NCBI GenBank assembly: GCA_031373665.1
Contig: JANMMZ010000037.1
Span: forward strand, 1 to 64,000
Direction of reading: 5' to 3'
From: M3007 sp031373665
GTDB lineage: Bacteria > Bacteroidota > Bacteroidia > Chitinophagales > Saprospiraceae
DNA: 64,000 bases
The notes below the pieces were generated by a model. That model was not told where the DNA came from and did not search any database. It was given only the letters and a program-made list of their open reading frames with translations. Below are positions 8,721-15,727 of this stretch, in pieces (positions within the stretch are counted from its first letter, which is position 1; each line of letters starts with the position of its first letter). The position numbers and the translations under genes were made by a program.

Positions 8721-11105
8721 TTAAAACTCGACTTTATAAAACAAAATCGGAATCAATGGAGTTTGATAGGCCGTTGTCACATCGAAAGTGCTGGGGTCGT
8801 AATAACGGCCAAATATGTTTTTGCGGTTAGTGGCGTTCTGGAGGTCAATGCCAAAAGTAGTGGTCAGGTGGTCATAATTGCGCTTGATGCGAAAGCCTAA
8901 GTCTAAGCGGAAATAGGCAGGCAATTGGGTTTCAAAAGCACGGTTTTCATCCCTTACAGTATAGCCTTTTTCACGGGAAGCGGCGAGGTCAAGGGGTGAT
9001 TCGCGGAGTCCACCAATATGCGTAAATTTCATGTTCAGGCCAATACTGCGGTTTTTATGTTTTTTGTTCCAACCCCATTCTTTACCAGCGGTAAAGGTAT
9101 TGGCGTAGTTGCCATTGAAACGAGTATCGCGCCAAACGCCATCGCTACCGCGATATTTTGATTCATATACCGCCGCCGATAGGAGGCAATAAAACCCACG
9201 GGTTAAAAATTTTTCAACGGTCAATTCTATGCCGTAATTCCTTCCAGCACCTTTGTTTTCAAGCCTGCGGGTTTCAAAACCTTCTGTATGATTTAGCATA
9301 GAGTATGAATCGGCCTCTTCTACACTCACGGGTACATCAAACATTGATTGAAAATAGGTCTCTGTTTTGACGTGCCAGTTATTCACCATGGTATGATCGT
9401 AAGAGAGTACCAAATGTTGGGCTTTGATCAAGTCTAGGTTTTGGTTGGGCATATTGGTGCTGGTTTCCGATTGGGCAAAGTAAATACCCAAAGGTTGTAC
9501 TTGCGAGTGCAAGCCATAGCCGAGGCTCAGAGCGTTGCGTTCGGTAAATGCATATTTTACAGATGCCCGTGGCTCTATAGAATAACTATTGTTGAGCAAT
9601 AGCCACAAACCATGCGCTCCGATATTAAGGGTCAGTTTTTCAGAAGGACGGTACTGCCATTGGGCAAAAGCATTGACGGTATTGGTCAGTCCTTTGGTCT
9701 TTACTTTTTGTTCGATGGCTTCGTTTTCAGGATTCCAATCAGCCTGTGTAAAATTAAAATCGTTAAAAGTAACATAAGCACCCGTGCGGATAAAATGGCG
9801 AGTATTAAACTTGTGGTTGAGCACTGATGATAGGGTGTAGCGCAATTGCGTATGCCGCTGATCGAATTGTTTTAACTCCATATAATTGGGCTGAAATTGG
9901 GTTTGTTCATAGCCATTTTCAGTGACCGAGGCGGCCAATACCGTTTTCAGGAAGGTTTGGTTCCATGCTTTGCTATGCGATAAACCCACAACGCCAGTAT
10001 GCGCCAAAAAATTGAAAGAATATTGTTTATTCAAATCGGTTTTCCATGCCACAGAATCTTTTTCCCCTCCTTGATTTTGATTGCTCAAGCCGCCCATACC
10101 AAACAAAGAAAAAGTGCCGATCTTACCAGCGGTCATAAAGGTATTGAAGGATAGGTCTTGAAAATTAGTGGTAGCATCGCCTATCTCAACACCTACCTTA
10201 GAGAGTAACGACAGGGTAGAATATCGGTAATTGACTAAAAAAGATCCTTTTTGACGACCCATTTTCATGGGGCCTTCCATCGCAGCATCTAGGCCTAATA
10301 CCCCTGCTTGAAAAGTATATTCACGTTTGTCTTGGTTGCCTTTTCGGAGTTTCAAGTCAAATACCCCAGAGAGGGCATTCCCATATTCGGAAGCGAAAGC
10401 CCCGGTCATAAAATCAGAATTGCTCAACACTTGAGCGCTCAAAAGGGAGATCCCCCCGCCCGAAGTGCCCACATTGGTAAAGTGATTGGGGGCAGGTATA
10501 TCTATGCCTTCCATACGCCAGAGCAAGCCATTGGGTGCGTTGCCGCGTATCACGATAGTATTATTGCCATCATTGCCCATCACCACTCCGGCATATGACG
10601 ATGCCATGCGTGCCGGATCATTGACGGCGGCCGCAAACCGCTGGGTTTCTTCCACTGAGAAAGTACGGGCACTCACTACGGCCAGTTGATTGAGGGATTT
10701 TTCCTTCTCCACTTTGGCTGTGATCACGACCTCTTTGGCACTGATTAGGTCTTCATCCATGTCAATGGTGAGATCTACTTCTTTCCCTGAATTGACTGTA
10801 ATATTATTTAAAACGGCTTCTTTATAGCCCAAATAGGTAACTCGTAGTGCTATTTTGCCGACAGGGGCATTGGCAATACGGAATTGTCCATCCACATCAG
10901 TGACGGCACCAAGCATGACACTTGATGCCGCCCCATCTTTGGATATCATTTGGACGGTAGCACCTATCAAAGGTGTTTTAACCGCCTTGTCTAGCACTGT
11001 CCCTTTAATAGTTTGGGTCAGTTTTGTGGATTGTCCCTGCGCATAAATAGGGAAAAGCATGGCTAGGCTTGCGAGTAACGCAAGCAATAATTGAAATAAT
11101 CGCAT
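8721..11105 (-). CDS. TonB-dependent receptor, carboxypeptidase-regulatory type
   Basis: Outer-membrane receptor of 794 residues. Signal peptide ends at YAQG; a CarboxypepD_reg-like domain follows (QTIKGTVLDKAVKTPLIGAT, about residues 32-115). The plug contains NTIVIRGNAPNGLLWRMEGI and the long barrel ends FYKVEF, with the expected terminal aromatic residue. It resembles the next upstream receptor (11320-13761) in domain order and in the conserved segments ETQRFAAAVNDPARM and GNALSGVFDLKLRKGN, so the two are tandem paralogs. No SusD-like lipoprotein is adjacent. Substrate unknown. Confidence 0.88.
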   Translation of the reverse strand: MRLFQLLLALLASLAMLFPIYAQGQSTKLTQTIKGTVLDKAVKTPLIGATVQMISKDGAASSVMLGAVTDVDGQFRIANAPVGKIALRVTYLGYKEAVLNNITVNSGKEVDLTIDMDEDLISAKEVVITAKVEKEKSLNQLAVVSARTFSVEETQRFAAAVNDPARMASSYAGVVMGNDGNNTIVIRGNAPNGLLWRMEGIDIPAPNHFTNVGTSGGGISLLSAQVLSNSDFMTGAFASEYGNALSGVFDLKLRKGNQDKREYTFQAGVLGLDAAMEGPMKMGRQKGSFLVNYRYSTLSLLSKVGVEIGDATTNFQDLSFNTFMTAGKIGTFSLFGMGGLSNQNQGGEKDSVAWKTDLNKQYSFNFLAHTGVVGLSHSKAWNQTFLKTVLAASVTENGYEQTQFQPNYMELKQFDQRHTQLRYTLSSVLNHKFNTRHFIRTGAYVTFNDFNFTQADWNPENEAIEQKVKTKGLTNTVNAFAQWQYRPSEKLTLNIGAHGLWLLLNNSYSIEPRASVKYAFTERNALSLGYGLHSQVQPLGIYFAQSETSTNMPNQNLDLIKAQHLVLSYDHTMVNNWHVKTETYFQSMFDVPVSVEEADSYSMLNHTEGFETRRLENKGAGRNYGIELTVEKFLTRGFYCLLSAAVYESKYRGSDGVWRDTRFNGNYANTFTAGKEWGWNKKHKNRSIGLNMKFTHIGGLRESPLDLAASREKGYTVRDENRAFETQLPAYFRLDLGFRIKRNYDHLTTTFGIDLQNATNRKNIFGRYYDPSTFDVTTAYQTPLIPILFYKVEF

Positions 11106-11220
11106 TGTGAAATTGATTTACAGTTATAAATGCAGTTTGTGTTTACTGCGCTGTTTCATCTTAGACACGCCGCGCTAATTTTACCCTGACTGCATTAAAA
11201 AATATATAATCAATTCCTCC

Positions 11221-11310
11221 CGCTTCCCTAAAATCCCCTCCGTGTCCTCTAAACCTCACCCCGGCCCTCTCCGTGTAGTCTCCGTTCCTCCGCTCCTTTG
11301 TGGTGAAGCC
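11221..11310. repeat. CTCCGTGT-type intergenic low-complexity repeat
   Basis: Pyrimidine-rich stretch with repeated short units (CCCCTCCGTGTCCTCT, CCCTCTCCGTGTAG, CTCCGTTCCTCCG, TCCTTTGTGGTGAA). It lies between the two tandem receptor genes and does not read as protein in either strand. The unit resembles dispersed intergenic elements of this wording that I recall from other Bacteroidota and cyanobacteria; this is from memory, not a search. Confidence 0.5.
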
Positions 11311-11319
11311 CATCGCATC

Positions 11320-13761
11320 CTAAAAATAAACCCGATACATCAAATTAGGAAAGAACCCAAATTGAGTCATATGCCCGATTTTGTTCGGTTCGCTTTCGTC
11401 ATAAAATTCGGTTATTTTACCCTTATTGTGGGTAATATTATCAATATTGAGGAATAACTCATGGGTCGCACGGCGTTTGTTCCACTTATAACTAGCAGAT
11501 ATAAGTATTTGGTAGGGGTTTTCGATACTTGACTCGAAGGCTTTTTCGTAATCCCAATAGCGATTTTTGGCGGGATCTACTGCTAGGTTTCCTTGTGCAT
11601 CACGCAGCAATGGAATTATTTTTCTGCCGCCGCCAAAGAATGCTTTGGCATTCAATCCAAGGGTTTGGTTGTGTTTTTTTCCGAGGCCAACAAATTCTTT
11701 GCCACATAGGATATTCACCAGATACTTACCATTGAAAGGCGTATTGCGTTCCACCCCATCAAGTGCGGTGTATTTTGACTCATACAGTGAAGCATTGATC
11801 AAAAAATAATAATGGTTGCTGAAAAATTTTTCGAGTGTAAACTCTACGCCGTAGTTTTTGCCAGTACCTTTGTTGACCAAATCTACATAGCGAAAATCCA
11901 AGCCCTCGATAATGGTCGAAAAATAACTGGTGTCCAAATTTTCGACGGGCAAGTCATAGAGATTTTGATAATATGCTTCCACTTTAGCCCTTAGGTTTTT
12001 GCCCAATCGTTGTTCAAAACCCACGACAAAATGATCGGCTTTTAGCAAATCAAGGTCTCGATTAGGCTCTGTAATACGACCATCTGGCTGTTGCACTTTT
12101 GCAAAATAGTGGTGTATGCTCTCCATATTGCTGTGTTTTCCATAACCTAAGTGAATGGCGGAGGATGGCGTTGCCTTCCACTCCACGGCTAGGCGCGGTT
12201 CGAGGGTGGATTTTGAGTTGAGCAGTACATTCATATTGTGTACGCCCGTCACAAACGAGAGATTTTCGTTTGCGCGGTATCTCCAACTGGCAAAATTGCG
12301 GACAGTACTGACATTTTCCTTAAAATCAAGGACTACAAACCGCTGATTGGCATCGCCTTGAAACTGACTTTGATTGAAGTCATAATCAAACAAGGTATAT
12401 TTTGTACCAATTTGAATTTTGTGTCGAGCATTGAACTTGTGGTTGTAAGTCATGGATCCCCGATACGTTGGTTTTTTCAATTGACCCTGAAAACTCAATC
12501 GTCTATTGAGCACAGAATCGCGTAGAAATTCGCCGTCGTTTCCATATATTTTTTTGATCCCTGCCTCAAAAATATCATCATCAATGCCCTCGCTGGAGTA
12601 CGTCAGGGTGGTATTAAGGAAACTATTGTTGGTTATATTAATGGTGTGTTTAAGCCCTGTATTGAGCAGATGTGTCTTTTTATCAAAATCATTCCTGATT
12701 TCTGTGCGTGATGCATTGGTGCCGGGTATCACCCAAATGGCTGGGGTTACGTCTTCAAAACTGAAACTACTCAAGCCTCCTAAGCCAAACACTGAAAAAA
12801 CGCCTGCGTTTCGGGTTGGAAATACCATTTTAAATGTAGCATCTTGAAATTTCAATATGCCACCGAGGTCGCCCAGCAACCCAAGTTGGGTGAGCAAACC
12901 CGCTGTAGAGTAGCGATAATTTAACAAAAAAGAACCGCCGTACCCTTTTTTGAAAGGGCCTTCTAAAGTCAATTCAGTACCTAGGAGTCCCAAACCGAAA
13001 ACAGATTCAAATTTTTCATTGTTGCCCGTGCGCAATTTTACATCATATACACCCGACAGTACATCGCCGTATTCGGGGGAAAAAGCACCTGTGTAGAAAT
13101 CGGAAGTGGCCATGACATTGTTGTTCAGAGTACTAACCGAACCGCCCACCGCACTTTGGTCGCCAAAGTGGTTGGGGTTGGTGATTTGTTCACCTTCGAG
13201 CCGCCACTGGACATACTTGGGCGAGTTACCACGCACGATAATGTCATTGCTGCCATCTTGAGTACTGGTGATACCCGCAAAATTGGAAAGTATCCGTGAA
13301 GGATCATTGAATCCGCCTGCGTAACGGTTGGTTTCTTCTGGCGATATGGAGCGGGCTGCGATCAGAGCCATTTCATTGATCGCTTCCCCTTTATTGCGCG
13401 AAGCCGTGATGGCTACTTCACTCATTTTGAAGGTGGACTCCTGCATTTGAAGGCTTAAAACGACCTCTTTTCCAGAATTCACTACTATATTAGGGATGTT
13501 CTGACCCTCGTAACCAAGGTAACTGAGTTGTAACGTGACCCTTCCAATAGGCACTTTCGATATACTAAAGTTTCCTTGGTCATCTGTCACAGCACCCATT
13601 TTGGGGTCAGTGCTGGTGATGACCACTTGCGCCCCGACGAGGGGCAATTTACTATCAGCATCAAGGACAGTGCCCCTGACGGTTTGAGTAAGTTGTTGGC
13701 CTATGGCTAGCGTGAAAGAGGTGAGCAATAATAAAAAAGTGAAAGCAAATTTTTGTGTCAT
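11320..13761 (-). CDS. TonB-dependent receptor, carboxypeptidase-regulatory type (paralog)
   Basis: Outer-membrane receptor of 813 residues, paralog of the gene at 8721. Signal peptide ends LAIGQQ; the regulatory domain begins QTVRGTVLDADSKLPLVGAQ and contains GAVTDDQGNFSISKVPIGR. The plug shows NDIIVRGNSPKYVQWRLEGE and the barrel has the family segment PEYGDVLSGVYDVKLRTGN; it ends NLMYRVYF. About 214 bases separate it from the downstream receptor, filled partly by a low-complexity repeat, so separate promoters are possible. The substrate cannot be inferred. Confidence 0.88.
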   Translation of the reverse strand: MTQKFAFTFLLLLTSFTLAIGQQLTQTVRGTVLDADSKLPLVGAQVVITSTDPKMGAVTDDQGNFSISKVPIGRVTLQLSYLGYEGQNIPNIVVNSGKEVVLSLQMQESTFKMSEVAITASRNKGEAINEMALIAARSISPEETNRYAGGFNDPSRILSNFAGITSTQDGSNDIIVRGNSPKYVQWRLEGEQITNPNHFGDQSAVGGSVSTLNNNVMATSDFYTGAFSPEYGDVLSGVYDVKLRTGNNEKFESVFGLGLLGTELTLEGPFKKGYGGSFLLNYRYSTAGLLTQLGLLGDLGGILKFQDATFKMVFPTRNAGVFSVFGLGGLSSFSFEDVTPAIWVIPGTNASRTEIRNDFDKKTHLLNTGLKHTINITNNSFLNTTLTYSSEGIDDDIFEAGIKKIYGNDGEFLRDSVLNRRLSFQGQLKKPTYRGSMTYNHKFNARHKIQIGTKYTLFDYDFNQSQFQGDANQRFVVLDFKENVSTVRNFASWRYRANENLSFVTGVHNMNVLLNSKSTLEPRLAVEWKATPSSAIHLGYGKHSNMESIHHYFAKVQQPDGRITEPNRDLDLLKADHFVVGFEQRLGKNLRAKVEAYYQNLYDLPVENLDTSYFSTIIEGLDFRYVDLVNKGTGKNYGVEFTLEKFFSNHYYFLINASLYESKYTALDGVERNTPFNGKYLVNILCGKEFVGLGKKHNQTLGLNAKAFFGGGRKIIPLLRDAQGNLAVDPAKNRYWDYEKAFESSIENPYQILISASYKWNKRRATHELFLNIDNITHNKGKITEFYDESEPNKIGHMTQFGFFPNLMYRVYF

Positions 13762-13850
13762 AAAATGTGTATTTAGTTAATTCGGGGCAAAGGTCAGGGC
13801 AGGATATTTCCGATTCATTGACTTTGGGTAAGAAGCGGGTTAGACCACAA

Positions 13851-13896
13851 AAAAAGAGGCCGTTTCATAACCTTAGTTATAAAACGGCCTCTTTTT
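13851..13896 (-). terminator. Intrinsic terminator downstream of the Crp/Fnr gene
   Basis: Nearly perfect hairpin: AAAAAGAGGCCGTTT pairs with AAACGGCCTCTTTTT, with an inner ATAAC/GTTAT stem. It has T-runs on either strand, so it can work in both directions. Confidence 0.8.
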
Positions 13897-13949
13897 GCCT
13901 GCAATATTTATACTTTCAGCATTCTTGAGCACTATAACGCTACGCACGT

Positions 13950-14588
13950 TTATTTGCGCATGATTCTTTTTCGGATTCGGCTCAATGATTCGGGTGTAAC
14001 CCCCAAGTAACTTGCCAATTGGTATTGCGGCACCCTATCCAACAATTCTGGTCTGGTTTCCAGTAAGTTTAGATAGCGTTCTTCGGGGCTACTGAGCATA
14101 AAAGTCGCGAAATTATGTTGACTTTTCCCCAACTCATCCTCTACGGCAACACGGCTAGCCATTTCGAATTGTGGGAATTTTTTAAAAAATTTGATTTCAT
14201 CTTCTGGCGTGCCTACCGATAAAATGCAGTCTTCTACACAAGATAAATAAAACTTGGAAGGCATTTTTTTGAATAGCCCTTCATTGGGCGCAATTGGTTG
14301 CCCTTCGGTATAGAAATTGGTGGTTTTTTCTTCTCCATCTATCAGGTAATATTGCCTTACGCATCCTTTTAGATTGAAATAGCAGAGATTGGATACTTGT
14401 CCTTCTTTAAGTAGGAAATCACCTTTCTTAAACGCACGAAAATTGATATTTTGGACAATAGCCTCGGCTTCTGCCTCGGTTAGGTGCATAAATTGCGAAA
14501 TATACTTGATGATTTCGAACTCCGGTGCGTGTGCCTTAGTTTTTCTTGCTTCCTCTATATTTGGGCTATAATTTACGGTTTCTACCAT
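13950..14588 (-). CDS. Crp/Fnr-family transcriptional regulator
   Basis: Cytoplasmic regulator of 212 residues. Residues ~35-120 form a cyclic-nucleotide-binding-type beta barrel (FRAFKKGDFLLKEGQVSNL, then CVRQYYLIDGEEKTTNF). The C-terminal winged helix is YQLASYLGVTPESLSRIRKR (about 190-209), a typical recognition helix for this family. The Cys residues needed for an Fnr iron-sulfur cluster are not arranged at the N-terminus, and the phosphate-binding Arg-Ser of true cAMP receptors is not evident, so the effector is unknown. It is a single gene with its own terminator. A 10-bp tandem repeat lies just ahead of the start codon and could be an autoregulatory site. Confidence 0.88.
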   Translation of the reverse strand: MVETVNYSPNIEEARKTKAHAPEFEIIKYISQFMHLTEAEAEAIVQNINFRAFKKGDFLLKEGQVSNLCYFNLKGCVRQYYLIDGEEKTTNFYTEGQPIAPNEGLFKKMPSKFYLSCVEDCILSVGTPEDEIKFFKKFPQFEMASRVAVEDELGKSQHNFATFMLSSPEERYLNLLETRPELLDRVPQYQLASYLGVTPESLSRIRKRIMRK

Positions 14589-14600
14589 GACTTTGACTGT

Positions 14601-14626
14601 TTATAGATCATTATAGATCAAAGATA
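14601..14626 (-). promoter_or_regulatory. Tandem TTATAGATCA repeat and -7 box before the Crp/Fnr gene
   Basis: TTATAGATCA occurs twice with no gap (14601-14610, 14611-14620). The minus strand carries TATCTTTG at 14626-14619, a TAnnTTTG box, so the repeats would lie at and just after the transcription start. No good -33 element was seen. Confidence 0.4.
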
Positions 14627-14825
14627 ACCCATCAATGTGAGTATTTTATAATTTATTCGACGTATTGCGTATTCGACCTGTCTAATTAAAGATGGACAAC
14701 CATATCGTTAAAAAAATCTTAATAAAAATTATTGACCCAACCTTGTATTGGTTCCGTTCCGTTAGTGTAGAATCAAGCAAATCCTATCACTACAGATAGG
14801 TATCACCATTAAAAATACATTATTT

Positions 14826-15260
14826 ATGCAAAAGTCACTGAAGTTAGTCGCAATCGTAGGTATGATCTTATTCGCCCTTTCGGCTTGCAAAAAAACGGAT
14901 AATACCAATGTCATTGATGTAACGAATACAAATTGGACCCTCATTACTAGGGTAACTGACAATGTTTCACTACAAGTACCTACTGATTCGGTTGTGATTA
15001 CCTTAGCGTTTGGGGGGGACAATACTTTGGGTACTAATGGCAGTTGTAATGGTTACGGCGGAGAGTACAAGATTGAAGGCGACGACGAACTAACTGTTTT
15101 CCCACTGATCGGAACACTCCTCTACTGTGAGGTACTATCCTTGTGGGAAGGGCCATACATCCAACAACTGGAAGCATCCAAAAAGATTTATATGGATGGT
15201 GAACTGTTGGTGATTAGTAAGGGTACTAACGACAATAGATTGATTTTCAAAAAAGATTAA
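14826..15260 (+). CDS. META-domain lipoprotein (HslJ-like)
   Basis: Small lipoprotein of 144 residues. The signal peptide ends in the lipobox LSAC (Cys ~20), followed by KKTDN. The mature part has the META/HslJ pattern: TNWTLITRV at the start, LAFGGDNTLGTNGSCNGYGG in the middle (the G-x-x-G-CN-x-Y motif) and a closing LLVISKG/NRLIFKKD strand pair. Related proteins are associated with heat-shock or novobiocin tolerance in enterobacteria, but the role here is unknown. The gene stands alone, with a strong terminator 17 bases after the stop. A small hairpin (CCTATC/GATAGG, 14783-14800) lies just before the start codon. Confidence 0.8.
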   Translation: MQKSLKLVAIVGMILFALSACKKTDNTNVIDVTNTNWTLITRVTDNVSLQVPTDSVVITLAFGGDNTLGTNGSCNGYGGEYKIEGDDELTVFPLIGTLLYCEVLSLWEGPYIQQLEASKKIYMDGELLVISKGTNDNRLIFKKD

Positions 15261-15276
15261 GGTTGTTATCTTTTCT

Positions 15277-15314
15277 AAAACTGGCTGCTGTGGTACCATG
15301 GCAGCCAGTTTTTC
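15277..15314 (+). terminator. Intrinsic terminator after the META lipoprotein gene
   Basis: AAAACTGGCTGC pairs with GCAGCCAGTTTT around a 12-base loop, followed by a T-run. Confidence 0.8.
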
Positions 15315-15362
15315 ATACCGGATTCAGTAAGAATGGTTTATCTTTGCAAGCGTTTGAAAAAC

Positions 15363-15524
15363 AAGATAATGCTACAGGCTTGGCCAACTTCCATAAAAAA
15401 CCTACAACGTAAGTTCAAAAAACCAGCCTATATCATTCCGGGTCACCAAAGTTGGGCCAGTAAAAAATCACTGAAACACACCCTGAATCTTATTCGTCAG
15501 CATGAGAAAAGTGAGAAAAAGTGA
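15363..15524 (+). pseudogene. C-terminal remnant of a subclass B1 metallo-beta-lactamase
   Basis: About 50 codons read QAWPTSIKNLQRKF, then AYIIPGHQSWASKKSLKHTL and end NLIRQHEKSEKK. This is the last helix-strand segment of subclass B1 metallo-beta-lactamases, where WP-x-S/T precedes the final part, the His of V-PGH is a zinc ligand and a LL-HT helix ends the protein. The rest of the enzyme (HxHxDH and the other ligands) is absent; upstream of the fragment is the terminator of the previous gene. The piece therefore cannot be a functional lactamase. A TATCTTTG box (15339-15346) lies just before it. A stand-alone 63-residue peptide starting at 15333 is formally open but unlikely to be a gene. 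Confidence 0.6.
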
Positions 15525-15576
15525 TTTTTAGGCAACCTAAGTCCCTATACCCATCCCAAATTTCAAGGCTTCCTTC

Positions 15577-15614
15577 GTCCACTACCGAACACCCTATCGT
15601 CCAGTATCGAACAC
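15577..15614 (+). promoter_or_regulatory. Tandem 16-bp repeats, candidate activator sites
   Basis: GTCCACTACCGAACAC (15577-15592) and GTCCAGTATCGAACAC (15599-15614) differ at two positions and start exactly 22 bases apart, about two helical turns. Each is an imperfect palindrome of form GTyC-nnTAnn-GrAC. Their location 40-80 bases ahead of a -24/-12-like element suggests enhancer binding sites. Confidence 0.5.
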
Positions 15615-15626
15615 TTTTGCAATAGC

Positions 15627-15650
15627 AAACTATTGATTATCAATGGTTTG
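15627..15650 (+). promoter_or_regulatory. Palindrome with IHF-like matches on both strands
   Basis: A 23-bp palindrome with one mismatch pair (AAACTATTGAT mirrored by ATCAATGGTTT around a T). It holds TATCAATGGTTTG (15638-15650), a full match to the enterobacterial IHF consensus WATCAANNNNTTR, and a second match on the other strand (15626-15638). Possible DNA-bending site of an HU/IHF-family protein. Confidence 0.4.
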
Positions 15651-15654
15651 TATT

Positions 15655-15671
15655 TTGGCATAAATATTGAT
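15655..15671 (+). promoter_or_regulatory. Sigma-54-like -24/-12 element
   Basis: TTGGCA, six bases, then TTGAT. The -24 half is perfect and the GG-to-G spacing is right, but the -12 half has GA where GC is expected. It lies 57 bases before the ATG of the FtsX-type permease. Confidence 0.4.
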
Positions 15672-15727
15672 TATGTTATACATAGTACCATTCAATAAAC
15701 GCTACTTTCACGATATACACTATTGAT

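Noticed and set aside
15333..15524. Complete small protein of 63 residues
   Set aside because: The first 13 residues have no similarity to anything I recognise and the rest is the end of a metallo-beta-lactamase; better described as a remnant.
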